This document shows positions 23,300 through 35,057 of a stretch of 64,000 bases of DNA, piece after piece. Origin of the DNA: Ochotona curzoniae. Its lineage: Eukaryota; Chordata; Mammalia; Lagomorpha; Ochotonidae. The notes under the pieces are model-generated. The model was not told where the DNA came from, ran no database searches, and saw only the letters and a list, made by a program, of their open reading frames with translations. Position 1 is the stretch's first letter. Each line of letters starts with the position of its first letter. The position numbers were made by a program, and so were the translations under genes. The stretch spans positions 9,424,001 to 9,488,000 of the forward strand of contig NW_024466459.1 of NCBI RefSeq assembly GCF_017591425.1, in the 5' to 3' direction.

Positions 23300-23603
23300 A
23301 CGCTCAGGTGTACACTGATGTATCTGCAGCTTTTGCAGACTTATTTGAAAAGCTGACAGATCTTCCATCCATGGATTCACTTGCTAAGTGTCTACAGCAC
23401 AGGAGTTGGGCCAGTCGAAAGCCAGGAACCTGGAGCTCCATCAAGGTGCCCCATTTGGGTAACAGGGACCATCATGTGCTGCCTTCCCAAGCTCCTAACA
23501 GAAAGCTGGCCCGGAAGCCAGGATGCTTCCTTGACCCAGGCTCCCGTGGCATCCCAGGCAGTGTCTTACTTAGCTGTACCACAGCATCAGCCCTGATCCT
23601 ATA
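23300..23603 (-). mobile_element. old C SINE, inverted
   Basis: 'cttccatccatggattcac' block to 'ccacagcatcagccctg' end; diverged. Confidence 0.65.
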
Positions 23604-23699
23604 ACTTTTACTACACTGTATCAGTGCATGGATTAAACAGTGCTTATATGGACAGATGGTAATTTAGGTGGTTAGTATGTTCTTTGTGAAATTTCTTTT

Positions 23700-24036
23700 T
23701 TTTTCTCTTCTTTTTTAATATTTATTTTTATTGGAGAGTCAGATATACAGAGAAGAGGAGAGGCAGAAAGGAAGATCTTCCATCCGTTGATTCAATCCCC
23801 AAGGGCCACAATGACCAGAGCTGTGATGATCCAAAGCTAGGAACCTGGAGCCTCTTCTGGTTCTCCCACACAGGTACAGGGTCCCAAGGCTTTGGGCCAT
23901 CCTTGACTGCTTTCTCAGGCCACCAGCAGGGAGCTGAATGGGAAGCAGGACTGCCAGAATTAGGACCGACACCCATATGGGATCCCTCCGTGTTCAAGGT
24001 GAGGACTTTAGCTGCTAGGCTGCTATTCTGGGCCCA
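23700..24036 (-). mobile_element. C SINE, inverted
   Basis: Poly(T)/CT start, 'ggagagtcagatatacagag' to 'gctgctattctgggccc'. Confidence 0.9.
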
Positions 24037-24845
24037 TGAAATTTCTTTTTAACTTTGCTGTATGAAAATATTTCTTGATAAAATGGAAGAGGAGAGACAG
24101 GCAAGACTTCAGATGGGGAATGCAGGTGTATTCCCAGGAGGCTTAATGGAAAGGAAAGGTGGGGCAGTAGAGAGAAGTCTGCACTCAGTGCACTTGCGTA
24201 GATGAGAGAAATGCAGCATTTTATTTACCGTTAAGAAAGCGGCAGTAGATAAGAAAACATGGGTAGTGCATCAGAAACAAAGAAAAATAACTGGGCTGAT
24301 TTCTCCTGAGCATGCAAGAGGAGACGGGGCTGCACTACAAGTATGGACAGAAAACAGAGATGTGATGAGAACTTACAGGAGCTTGTTGCTTCTAAATATG
24401 AAATGAAGTAGGAAATCAGATCATTTGCTGGAAAAAGAAGAGGGTGTTGCTGAGGGTGGCTGAGTGAGTGGACATGGAGCCCCTGAAGGTGGTCTGCCCA
24501 GAGTCCCAGAAGAACAGTGCAGACACAGAGACCTTACCAAATGCAAAACATGCCAGAAGTTAACTTCCTTGGCTAGACGTGAGCTTTTATAGACAGGAAG
24601 TGTTCACAAGTACCCAGCATGATTAACAACTTACTAAACTCACACTCACACCTTGTTATATAATTTCAGAATGATGAGAGAAAGTTTTAGAAGAATCTAG
24701 AAAAGAAAAGTTCCTATGATGAAATGACAACTGGACCATTTATAAACTTTGTGCAGTACCAAATGCTAGAAAGCAGTGTCTTCTAGGTTCTGCAGGAGAG
24801 CGCTGGCCAGGGCAGAGTTCTCTTGGCTTCTACACTGGTTCAAGA
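24037..24845. other. unique intronic sequence
   Basis: About 800 purine-rich bases with no element I can name. Phrases near 24570-24660 look LTR-like in composition, but no LTR ends were found. Confidence 0.35.
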
Positions 24846-24849
24846 ATAG

Positions 24850-25095
24850 AGACAGGTATGTGGCCTAGAGACTGGCACATCTGGATCCTCCTCCAGGGCA
24901 CCTGGTTCCCATACCCGACTCGAGCTTCCTGCTGATGTGGCCCCAGGAGCCAGTGGGGTGGCTCAAGGCATTGCTTGATGCTGCCCAAATGGTAGACATG
25001 GATTAAGTTCCCAGAGTCTTGAGCCTGTCCCAGGCCTGGCTGGTATGGGCATTTTGCAGTGAGCTAGCAAATGGGAACTGTCCACCAGAAAAAGA
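24850..25095 (+). mobile_element. old C SINE, forward, degraded
   Basis: 'gaagacaggtatgtggcctag'-like head region, 'gagcttcctgctgatgtgg' and 'gtgagctagcaaatgggaac' in the right order. Confidence 0.4.
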
Positions 25096-25099
25096 GAAA

Positions 25100-25570
25100 A
25101 TCAACATTTTCACACGTGCAGGGACTGAAAATGTTTGCTTCTCAACGATCTTCTTGGAAAAGTAGTTCAAGTACATGAGTTGTAAAAATCAAGAACGAGA
25201 CATCCAGCGTTCTCCCCTCTGAAGAACATCGTGGGGGAAACGCCCAGAATAAAAGGGGAAGCTAAGAGAGAAGGGGATAGTCCAGATATTTTTATACTGC
25301 CTGTGAAAACATTGGTAAGTTAGTATAATCCAGCCAGGAAACCTTTGAAAGTAGGGAAAGCCGTCCAATAAAAGAAGAAATCTTTTTTTTTTTTAATTGT
25401 TTCAAATCAGTTTAACTGTTTTTCCCAGAATTTTGAATTATGAACTTGATGGTGAATTTTCAACTGGAGAAATGAGAGTTTTGATTTTAGTCAATTTAGA
25501 TTTGGAGGCTAAGTCATTATAAGTCATTATAAAACTCATTATATAGACAGTTCATGCTTTAAAACTTTCT
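25100..25570. other. unique intronic sequence
   Basis: AT-rich; includes a short 'agtcattata' direct repeat at about 25513-25535. Confidence 0.5.
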
Positions 25571-25571
25571 A

Positions 25572-25800
25572 CCAGGCCTAGATGCTAAAGTCCTCAGCTT
25601 AAATACGCCATGATTCCATATGGGTGCCTTGGGACCCAGCACCCACGTGGAAGACATGGAAGAGGCTCCAGGTTTCAGGCTCCTGGCTTCAGATTGGTGC
25701 AACTTGGGGAGAAATGAAGAGATAGGAGGTCTTTCTCTGTGTGTCTCCTCTGTGTATCTGACTTTCCAATAAAAATAAATAAATCTTTAAAAAAAAAAAA
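25572..25800 (+). mobile_element. C SINE, forward, internally deleted (first of three in a row)
   Basis: 'ccaggcctagatgctaaagtcc' head, a jump from 'atatgggtgcc' to 'ttgggacccagcaccc', and an intact 'ccaataaaaataaataaatcttt' poly(A) tail into which the next copy lies. Confidence 0.88.
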
Positions 25801-25805
25801 ACTTA

Positions 25806-26133
25806 GGGCCCGGCGCGGTGGCGCAGTGGTTAAAGGTCCTCGCCTTGCACGCCCGGGATCCCATATGGGCACCGGTTCTAACCCCGGCAGCCCTGCTTCC
25901 CTTCCAGCTCCCTGCCTGTGGCCTGGGAAAGCAGTCGAGGACGGCCCAAAGCTTTGGGACCCTGCACCCGCGTGGGAGACCCGGAAGAGGCTCCTGGCTT
26001 CGGATCGGCATAGCATCGACCGATGATTCACTTGGGAAGTGAATCATCAGACGGAAGATCTTCCTCTGTCTCTCCTCTCTGTATATCCACCTTTCCAATA
26101 AAAATAAAATACATCTTAAAAAAAAAAAAAGTT
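25806..26133 (+). mobile_element. young C SINE, forward (second of three in a row)
   Basis: Near-consensus full-length copy starting 'gggcccggcgcggtggcgc'. It contains a small local rearrangement at 26019-26053, where a short inverted 'gattcact/agtgaatc' pair replaces the normal sequence. Confidence 0.95.
25819..25884 (+). promoter_or_regulatory. RNA polymerase III A and B boxes of a young SINE
   Basis: A box TGGCGCAGTGG at 25819-25829 and B box GGTTCTAACCC at 25874-25884, 45 bases apart, match the internal promoter of tRNA-derived SINEs. The B box differs slightly from the ideal GGTTCGAATCC. Confidence 0.75.
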
Positions 26134-26135
26134 TA

Positions 26136-26465
26136 GGGCCCGGCGCGGTGGCGCAAGTGGTTAAAGGTCCTCGCCTTGCACGCCCGGGATCCCATATGGG
26201 CGCCGGTTCTAATCCCGGCAGCCCCGCTTCCCTTCCAGCTCCCTGCCTGTGGCCTGGGAAAGCAGTAGGGAACGGCCCAAAGCTTTGGGAACCTGCACCC
26301 GTGTGGGAGACCTGGAAGAGGCTCCTGGCTTCAGATCGGCATAGCATCGACCGTTGCGCTCACTTGGGGAGTGAATCATCGGACGGAAGATCTTCCTCTC
26401 TGTCTCTCCTCTCTGTATATCCGCCTTTCCAATAAAAAAATAATAAAAATAAATCTTTTAAAAAG
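26136..26465 (+). mobile_element. young C SINE, forward (third of three in a row)
   Basis: Near-consensus copy inserted at the A tail of the previous one. A short 'aaagttta' repeat at both ends is consistent with a target duplication. The A box has one extra base (gcgcaagtgg). Confidence 0.95.
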
Positions 26466-27058
26466 TTTACTGTGTGGAAGGGTACTGTAAAGGCCTGCAG
26501 CTACAGACAGTAGCGTGTCCTAGTTGATCTTCATATGTTGATAATTCTTGTGATTTGGGGAACTGCTTATTACCGTAGTTTAAAAAGTGAGCCCTGGTGG
26601 TGTTTCTCAGCAGCCTGGTGTTGTGCTATGGCCCACCCAGTGCCAGGGTGCAAAAGTTTCTCCTTTAAGAGCTGTGGAAAGTCAGGAAGTTTTTCTTGTA
26701 GTCTTGAGTTAAGGGTCTGACAAACCCATTGTTTCCTTTAATACATCCTGTGATTTAGCCTTCTTAGTCCCGCTCTTCTCTGCAGGTCGTGATAGTTCTG
26801 TGGGATGGAAGTGCTGATTTTCCACGCAGAGCAGTGTGAGATGGAGCCATGGGCGGAGCAGGGCAGGGCTGTCCTCGCTGATTGCTCCTGCAGCGCTCTG
26901 GCTGTCCCGCCCACAGCCCTCACAGCCTGAAGGAGGTCACAAAAGTGTGGTAATTATTAGACAGGCCTCGTTAATTTAGCCTGTCTGTTAACCAGTTCTG
27001 AATTGTTTAGGAAAAAAGTTACTGAATCCTGAAATCCTGACTTTTGATTTCTTGATTT
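26466..27058. other. unique intronic sequence
   Basis: Nothing recognised. Confidence 0.45.
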
Positions 27059-27112
27059 CTCTCCCTCCCTCCCTCCCTCCCTCCCTCCCTCCCTCTCTCC
27101 CTTTCTTTCTTA
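27059..27112. repeat. (CCCT)n microsatellite
   Basis: Around nine perfect CCCT units followed by degraded CT-rich units. Confidence 0.97.
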
Positions 27113-27114
27113 CT

Positions 27115-27322
27115 TTATTCTATTGATTTGTAAGGCAGCGTTGGAAGAAAACCTTCCATTTGCTGGTTCACTTCCTGCAGTGAATAGGAATGGGCCAGAT
27201 TAAAGCCACGGGCTTCTTTTAGACCTCCCATGTGGATCCAGGGTTCCAAGCAGTTGGGTCATCTTTGACTGCCTTCCAGATACATGAACCAGGAGCTGAA
27301 TCAGAAGTGGAGCGGGTGGCCC
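27115..27322 (-). mobile_element. old C SINE, inverted, head lost
   Basis: 'tattgatttgtaaggcagcg' and 'cttccatttgctggttcac' to 'aatcagaagtggagcggg'; cut by the next forward copy. Confidence 0.7.
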
Positions 27323-27324
27323 CC

Positions 27325-27645
27325 AGCAGGGTAGCCTAGCGGCTAAAATCCTCGCCTTGCAAGCACCGGGATCCCATATAGGCACTGGTTCTAATCCTGG
27401 CGGCCCTGCTTCCCATTCAGTTCCCTGTTTGTGGCTTAGGAAAGCAGTCAAGGATGGCCCAAAGCTTTGGGTCCCTGCACCCACATGGGAGATCTGGAAG
27501 AAACTTCTGGCTCCGGGATCCTGGCTTCAGATCAGCTCAGTTCCAATTGTTGTGGCCACTTGGGGAGTGAACCAGCAGATGGGCAGATCTTTCTGTCTCT
27601 CCTTCTCTCTGTAAATCTGACTTTCCAATAAAAAATAAATAGAAA
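27325..27645 (+). mobile_element. C SINE, forward
   Basis: 'cccagcagggtagcctagcgg' head to 'ccaataaaaaataaatag'. Confidence 0.9.
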
Positions 27646-27654
27646 GAAGAATAC

Positions 27655-27822
27655 GGACATGATGCGGTAGCTCAGCAGCCAAAGTCCTTTCCAGGAGTTC
27701 AGGGTTTGGGGTTGGGGGTATGTCATGGCACAACCTCTGCTTGTGGGCCCGGTGCAGTAGTGGTTAAAGTCCTCTCCTTGAATGTACCAGGATCCCATCC
27801 AGCTCCCTGCTTTAAAAAAAGA
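27655..27822 (+). mobile_element. two short forward C SINE pieces
   Basis: 'cggacatgatgcggtagctcagc' (27655-27690) and 'gggcccggtgcagtagtgg' to 'ccagctccctgctttaaaaaaa' (27747-27822). Each keeps the head but lost most of the body. Confidence 0.6.
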
Positions 27823-27887
27823 ATGGGATCCTTCTTCATAATTGAGAGGTTATTCATTTGTTGTTCTGAACATGTATCTTTTTGCTT

Positions 27888-28155
27888 TTATTTAAAAGGC
27901 AGAGCACGTGCACCTGCATGCGCTTCTGTCCAGTCATTCACTGCCAGAATGTCCACAGAAGCCAAGGGTAAGCCACACTGAAGCCTGGAGGCTGAGACTC
28001 CATCTGAGTCTCACATGTGTGTGGCAAGGACCACCGTGCTGGAGCCACTCCCTCCAGCCTTCCAGGATGCTCATTAGCAGGAAGCAGAAGCAGACTAGTC
28101 AGGACTGGAACCAGGAGCTCTCATCTGGGAACTGCCTTAACTGTCTTGCCAAATG
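27888..28155 (-). mobile_element. old C SINE, inverted
   Basis: 'ttttatttaaaaggcagagc' start to 'ggaactgccttaactgtcttgcc'. Confidence 0.7.
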
Positions 28156-28327
28156 ACAAGTATTTTTTTGTTCTTGCTTACGGTGGAGAGTGTGAACTTG
28201 CTCTTTTTGATTATGTCACCTCAACTTTGAGAAGCCTGTGGTGTGGCATGAGATTGGGTATCTTAACTTCTCTACTAGTTGCCTGCTTCTGCAGAAATCT
28301 GGAGATGGGGAAGGCAGTTTAGAGGAG

Positions 28328-28612
28328 GGATGGTAAATGATGCATAGCATCAGTTCCGACAGCTGTGTCCCGCATTGGAATGCCTGAGTTCAAGTCGCAG
28401 CTCAAACCCCAGCTTCCTGCTAAGTAGCAGGAACCTGAGAGGCAGTAGTGACGGTTCAGGTAGTTGGTTTTGGTGCTCACATGGGAGATGTGAAATGAGC
28501 ACCCTTCTTCCCTTCTACTAGCCCAGCTGCAGCTTAGTCCTGCTCTGACCACTGCCAACATCTGAGAAGTGAACTGATGAAATTCCTTCTCCTGCCTTCA
28601 TAAATAAAGAAT
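28328..28612 (+). mobile_element. old C SINE, forward
   Basis: 'gatggtaaatgatgcatagc' head region, 'gagttcaagtcgcagctc' and 'cttcataaataaagaatg' tail. Confidence 0.65.
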
Positions 28613-28766
28613 GTATGCAGATTTTTAAGTATTAATTTTAGAAATTGCAAAACTATAAAAACAATAAATAACAAAAATAAAAATAATAAGTAAAAGACTG
28701 TCAAAATTTTCTTACCCTGAACTAAAATTTTCTCTTACCTGACTTGCTAATGTAACATTATTTATA

Positions 28767-29090
28767 TTTTAAGATGTATTTATTTTTATTGCAAAGTCAG
28801 ATATATACAGAGGAGGAGAGGCAGAGAAAGAGCTGTCTGGTGATTCACTCCCCAAGTGGCTGCAGTGACTGGAGATGCACTGATCCGAAATCAGGTGGCT
28901 TGAGCCTCTTCCAGGTCTCCATGTGGGTGCAGGGTCCCAAGGCTTTGGGCCGTCCTCAGCTGCCTTCCCAGGCTACAAGCAGGGAGCGGGATGGGAAGTG
29001 GGGCTGCTGGGATTAGAACTGGCGCCCTTAAGGGATCCTGGTGCATGCAAGGCAAGGACTTTAGCTGCTACGCTATTGCGCCACACCCTG
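28767..29090 (-). mobile_element. C SINE, inverted
   Basis: 'tttaagatgtatttatttttattgc'-type start to 'gctattgcgccacaccctgcc'. Confidence 0.92.
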
Positions 29091-30750
29091 CCCACTAATG
29101 TAATCTCTAAAACAAATTGATCTGTGTGCCACACACCAATTGGAGTCATCTTAACAAGCAGAGTCACAGGATCCTTGTCAGTCCATTTTTCAGGCCGCCC
29201 GCAGCTCCACCTGGCCAAACAGCTGCTTGGGGATTTTGATGCGTTTTGGCACCTGGCATAAGCTAAACCTTCCCATCCATGAACCCTTTTCTTTGTGTCC
29301 TTAGGTCCTGCCACTGCCTTGCCTTCTGTTGCTGTCAGTTCTCCATCTTCACCCCAGCCCTAGGGACGTCCTACTCACATCCCGGGTTTCCACTTCAATA
29401 TTACTCTTCACTTGCAAATCCCCAAAGTGCACTCACTCTTAAGCAGAACATCCTGAATTGTTCCATTGTAGAACAAATAAATTTAAAGTCAAAAGTATCT
29501 GGCCTTTCCTGCTATCTGCTGCTTCATTGTGGTGTCACCAGGATCTAGCCCAACCCTTGCTCAGGCACTCAGGGTGTGCTTGATGTTAACGTGGTCCTAA
29601 GATGGCATCATTTTGTTACTAATAAGTACAGAAATTAAGGTACTTAAGATATACAGCCAAATTGCCTTACATGCCTGTACTCTTGTGTCAGTGAGAAAAA
29701 AAGCTGGTCATTTTCTCTCTCTGGTGTCCATCTGGAGGAACCAGGCAAGGCGGAAGGGCAGGGGGTAGTTGTGTTATCTGGGTAGTTTTTTGCTGTAGAG
29801 TAACATTACTAATGTGCTTTACATGTGAGAGATGTCTGTTGGGTGACCACACCCAGCTGTCCACAGTATGTGTCAACACCATTTGTCATTGCAGCAGGAG
29901 ACAGCTCCATTTCAGGAGGGTAACGTGTAGCCTGGCAGAGGACAGCAGGCAAATGGGATTACACAGCAGTGGCCCCCTCTTTTACTCAAGCCCAAATAGA
30001 ATGTACAAGAGGTTACTTTGCTTGCTGTGCAGCTAACACACTGAGTTGTTCTACCTTTAGGTTCTTGCTCTATTCCTGTTGGAACTTGCCCTTTTCCTAG
30101 TTCCCTCAGACATGACCTTTGCTTTTGGAATCAGCTGTGCCACCTTTGGAGCATGTTGCTGGGAGTCCATGCTCGGTCCTGTCAGTGTTTCTCTTGCCTT
30201 GCTTTTTAAATTGGCCATCCCCTCGTTGTTTACATAGTTAACTCCTTAGTTCAGAAACACTTCTGAGGACGTGGGCCATGTATTTTTTGTTTTACGCACA
30301 TTGCAACCTTCTCATACAATGCTTTCGTTGCAGGAAGCACTTAAAAGTCATCACAAGGGAAAGTTGCTGTAAATCATTGTGACCAAATTATGCATCAAAG
30401 TTTCTCATGCCTTCACTCCCTTTCTCATCTCCCTGTTAATTTTTGTTGGTAATCAGAGCAGAATTATTTGGCTGCTTAAGAGGGACAAACTTCATAAAGC
30501 GATGTTTTTGTAGTTTTCTTCTTCCAGCTCATTGGTAAGTGTGGGTGCTTGCTGCGTTCTCTTTGCCCCATAGCAAATGTCGCCTTGTTTAATGAAATAT
30601 CTCCTTAATGTGTTCCAGAGGACACATGTAACTGATTACGAGGTCCTGGTAGGAAACCGGTGACAACCTTAAATTGACTTGTTTGCATGTCAAGACCATT
30701 TAGTGACAAGACCATTGCCAGGTGTGAATAGCGTTTTCTGGAGAAACCTG
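29091..30750. other. unique intronic sequence, longest repeat-poor stretch of the intron
   Basis: About 1.66 kb without a SINE I can recognise, unusual in this intron. No exon or RNA gene is visible. It is a fair place to look for a conserved regulatory element by alignment. Confidence 0.45.
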
Positions 30751-30754
30751 GTAA

Positions 30755-31060
30755 TCAGTATGCAGTGGATGCCTGAGCCAAGGAGTATGCTAGATCCTCG
30801 ATTGGAGTGCCAGTTGGAGTTCTGGCTATTCTGGTTCTGATCCAGTTCCCTGCTAATGAATCTGGGAAAGCAGCAGAAGATGGTGCAAGTGTTTCAGCTC
30901 CTGCCATCTGTGTGAGAGACCAAGATGGTGTTCCTTGCTCTTAGCTTTGGCCTGGACCAGCTGTGGCCCATTGGGGCATTTGGGGAGTAAACCACTGTGT
31001 GAAAGATCTTTGTATCTCTCTATCACTCCACCTTTCAAAATAAATTAATAATTTATATTT
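30755..31060 (+). mobile_element. old C SINE, forward
   Basis: 'gttctgatccagttccctgc', 'aatctgggaaagcagcagaag' and 'cacctttcaaaataaattaat' in order. Confidence 0.75.
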
Positions 31061-32140
31061 TTAAATGTATGCTTTTTACTCAGTGAATTTTCCTGAAAGA
31101 AATCTTCCTAGTGATTCTATACCAGTTTTTCTCAAGCACTTTTGAGAACATGTCCGTGCCCAGGAGGGAAGCCATGAGCAGGACGTAATCGCCAAGCCTT
31201 TTGCATCTACCTCTGACTAATCTGCCCGGCCCTGGTGCCTTCACTGGGCCGTGACAGCAGTGCACACCTGCTCCAGCTGTGGCCCGTTCTACCGCACAGC
31301 TGGAGCAGCCCTGGAAAAATGCAAACCTGCAGTCATTCTTGAGTGAACCCTAGGATCCTCTGCAGCACCCAAGTTTGAACTCATTACCTGATGATGATGC
31401 TGTTGTCTTTGGCCAGACCGCCCACAGGAGCTCTTCAGATGTCGCTCACTCATTTGGAGAGGGTTTCTCTGAGTTCTTCCTTCTGTGTCTGCTTCTGAAC
31501 CCTGTGCTTTACTAATATTAACCCATATTTGCATTTTAATGTTGTCAGTCTGTTCACACTGTCGTTTACCTAGGGATGCAGACAGTGGGGGCTGGGTCCT
31601 CTTTCTAGAACCCTTTGTTCTATCATGTGACTACAACAAGCCTGTCCTAATTAGGATCTGGACTGGCTGCTTGGAAAGGGGGGAACCCTTGGAGTAGCTT
31701 TTTTACTTAAGAACCAAGGCATGTTGGGTGTAAGGATCACCAGCCCAGCTTTGCAGAAGTTTGCAACCTTCTTAAGGTGGGTGTTGGCAATTAGCTCTGT
31801 GACCAACTTGAATTTTCTTCTTTCAGAAACATCTGAGATAGCTCTTGGGTGTTAGCGCAGCTGGGCTCCAGCAGATTCCCTTTAGCTCTTTATCTTCAAT
31901 TCCTGAATCAGTGAAGTCTGAAGTAGCATTGCATGAACTCCTTCTGCTGTCTTGAACTAAGGGGACGCAAAAGGGTTGTTGGAATGAGGAATGGGGTCAC
32001 GTAGATCTTACTAGGAGAGAGCAGGTTTGCATGTCAGTGTCAGAATACTGCTTGGTGAACAGAATTTATCAAGGTTGGAAGTGGAGGCCTTTTGCTATGT
32101 CCTTTCCACCTTCTCCATTGAGTCCTTGCTGTAAAGAGCT
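31061..32140. other. unique intronic sequence
   Basis: Mostly unique; 31290-31450 has weak traces of an old inverted SINE. Confidence 0.4.
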
Positions 32141-32141
32141 T

Positions 32142-32398
32142 GGGGTGGCATTTGGTGCACAGGTAGCATGCTGCCATGTCTCCGTCAGAGAGCCTGAGTT
32201 TGAGTTCTGGCTTGGCCAGTTAGTTGCTGCTGATACACTCCTTGGGAGGTGGTAAAGGAAGTGATTGGAGTCCTACCACCACCATGGGAAACTGCGTTGG
32301 GTTCCCAGCTCTTGGCCCAGCCAAGATGTTGCAGGCATCTGGAAGGTGAACCAGTGGTTGGGAGAAGGCCCACTGTCGGGCTAGGCTCCTCTAGTTCT
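32142..32398 (+). mobile_element. old C SINE, forward, degraded
   Basis: 'gtggcatttggtgcacaggtagc' head, 'gagtttgagttctggcttgg' and 'tggaaggtgaaccagtggttgg' in order. Confidence 0.5.
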
Positions 32399-32475
32399 GA
32401 TGTCATTAAGTAAGGTTTTACTTTTCAGATTAAGGAAGCTTTACCTGCGCTTTAAATTAATGGCCAGAGAGTCTT

Positions 32476-32812
32476 TTTTTTTTTTTTTAAAGATTTATTT
32501 TTATTATTTTTTCATTGGAAAGGCGGATATACAGAGAGGAGAGACAGAGAGGAAGATCTTCCATCCGATGATTCACTCCCCAAGTGAGCGCAACGGGCCG
32601 ATACTATGCCGATCCGAAGCCAGGAGCCTCTTCCGGGTCTCCCACGCGGGTGCAGGTTCCCAAAGCTTTTTGGGCCGTCCTCGACTGCTTTCCCAGGCCA
32701 CAAGCAGGGAGCTGGAAGGGAAGCGGGGCTGCCGGGATTAGAACCGGCGCCCATATGGGATCCCGGGGGTGCAAGGCGAGGACTTAACCACTTGCGCCAC
32801 CGCGCCGGGCCC
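32476..32812 (-). mobile_element. young C SINE, inverted, with exact target-site duplication
   Basis: Near-consensus copy, very similar to the one at 6101-6434, with the shared 'attattttttcattgg' tail variant. The flanking repeat 'ggccagagagtctt' occurs at 32462-32475 and 32813-32826. Confidence 0.96.
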
Positions 32813-32826
32813 GGCCAGAGAGTCTT

Positions 32827-33905
32827 AACCAGGAAAATGATTCATCCCTCCCTCTACTTGGCAGCGAGTTGAAGTGACTCGCTGTCCCCTTTCTCACAGA
32901 GCTGTACTGGCTGAACAGAACTAAAGAGGCAAACCAGACTAACCCAGTTGACCCTTTCCTGCAGACTTGTAGGCTGGAATTTGGCCACAGTCCTCAGTGC
33001 CAAGTGTTTGCTGTGGGATTGATCTTGATTTGGTGCCTGTAAGTGACCCCTCTCCAGGTGCCCACCATACCACTCTGCAGCTGGCACTTGGCAATTGACT
33101 CCATATTCCAATATGTATGCTTGGGAAGGCTGTCCACTGTGTCCCCAGGTCACCAAGGTCAGGACTAAAACCTCTGCTCAGAAGTACAAGCCTGGTGCAG
33201 GCTGGCATGCTTGTTGAACTTCTGAGATGGACCTGCGAGAGGGGGTGCTGGCTTCGTGAATGCAGGGGTTGGGGGATCTGGCAGGGCTCAGGTCCTTAGG
33301 CCCACCTGTGAGTGGGATGCAGGGTTCATGATCCCCAGGGTTAGGGGATCCAGCAAGGCTTGGAATGACTGACTCAGGTCCTGGGGCTCACCTGCAAGAG
33401 CGTTTCCTACTTAGTGAAAAAGGCGGAGTAGTGGACACAGACCCAGCTGTAAAATTCAAACATGCATGCTTGTCCAAAGCTGACCTCTATAAAAGTTTTT
33501 GCTTTTAGAGTTGCAGCCATAAAATCAGTTCTGTATGAAGTTAGCCACAAGTCAGATGTGCAGACCAAACCAGGTGTTTTCACACTTCCGGGGAGTGGCC
33601 CTGTGGTGGCCCTAGCCAAGGCAACACCCCACTTTATGCAGATAATACTGAATTTTCCCTCCCCTAGCCACTTAGTTTTTTATCTTCAAGGAGAAGGGAG
33701 GTTACAGGTGCTTCTGTGGAACAGGATTTGAGAGCGCCCTTTTTGAGGTGCCCTATGTAGCACTCAATTGGCAGTAGCGCTTAAGTTACAGGAAGCCCAA
33801 AGGCGACTGCTGTGCTTTATGTTGCTTCTCCTCCTTTGGAAAAACAAACTCATGATAATCAGTTTTCTTTTTAGAATCTACTTCAGAGATTCTTCTTTGT
33901 CATCA
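32827..33905. other. unique intronic sequence
   Basis: About 1.1 kb with at most faint SINE traces at 33000-33200. Confidence 0.4.
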
Positions 33906-33925
33906 GAGACTATGTGGGAATCTTT

Positions 33926-34269
33926 TTTTTTTTTTTCCTTAAGATTGATTTTGTTTTTATTGGAAAGTCATATACAGAGAGGAGGAGAGACAGAGAGGAA
34001 GATCTTCCATCTGATAGTTCAGTCCCCAAGTGAGCACAAGGGCCAGTGCTATGCCAATCTGAAGCCAGAAGCCAGGAGCCAGGAAGTTCTTCCAGGTCTC
34101 CTGTGTGTGTGCAGAGTCCCAAAGCTTTGGGCCAACCTCAACTGCTTTCCCAGGCCACAAGCAGGGAGCTGGATGGGAAGTGGAGCTCCCAGAATTAGAA
34201 CCAGCACCCACATGGGATCCAGGCACATTCAAGGCAAGGACTTTTGCTGTTAGGCTACTGCACCAGCCC
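33926..34269 (-). mobile_element. C SINE, inverted, with target-site duplication
   Basis: Flanked by 'ctatgtg(g/a)gaatcttt' at 33910-33925 and 34270-34285, one mismatch. Confidence 0.94.
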
Positions 34270-34285
34270 CTATGTGAGAATCTTT

Positions 34286-35055
34286 AACTGTCCCTGGTCC
34301 AGCTTACTCTGAGATATTGTGGGCAACACAGCTGAGAATTAGGTTGGAGCCAACTCCTGGGCACTTGACAGATTGTAGGAGAAGGCCTGGGCATACCGGC
34401 ACAGTGCAAAGAGAAGACGAAATGAGTTAAGGGATTACGGAACACTCGACAGTGAAGCATAGAGCTCAACGGCAGGGTGCTTGTCAACTCTGAAGAGGAT
34501 CATGAAAGTTTAGAAGAGATGAGGACAAGGCAAGTCCGTGCTGGGTGGTGTTTGCAGATCCATGTGTTGGCTGGCTTGGTTCCCATGTAAAAGTCAGTGG
34601 ATGAGGGCGGATGAGTTGGTGATAACCAGATTATGAAAACTGAAATGTTAAAGTAACAGTGATTTAGACATATAAAAGCCTGCTCGATAGAAAAACAGTG
34701 GTGTGTAGACATCTGGGGCACTAAGTAGATTTAAAGGCAGACTAGTTTAGCTTTAAGCAGGATGCTCAGACATTTGGTAGGCCCACGCTCCCTGTTCAGT
34801 GACCCCACTGAAAGCAGGTGACCAGAAGAAAACCCCTGCCGAGGCCCAGCCAGCCAGTACCCATGCACAGGGTGGGAGAGGGGTGGCCAGGCCTAGCAGC
34901 GGGAAATGGGACTTGGCTGAAGGACCGTCTTCCTCCCCCTATGCCCCAACTTCCTTCTTTTTAATTATATATTCACACACTTAAGTGTTGGATTAGCATG
35001 TAATACCTGTACATTTTTAAAGGATACAGTAAAACATCTCTCTCAACATATTTTT
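34286..35055. other. unique intronic sequence
   Basis: No recognisable element. Confidence 0.45.
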
Positions 35056-35057
35056 AT

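Noticed and set aside
24037..24845. Solo LTR of an endogenous retrovirus
   Set aside because: Composition is suggestive but I found no TG...CA ends, target duplication or poly(A) signal in the right places.
25806..25890. tRNA gene
   Set aside because: A and B boxes are present but the sequence is the head of a SINE; no full cloverleaf or anticodon arm that I can support.
25787..26347. 186-residue frame and dozens of similar ones with phrases such as GAGSQ.FGPSSTAFPGH
   Set aside because: These recur wherever an inverted SINE lies. They are translations of the repeat, not a protein family.
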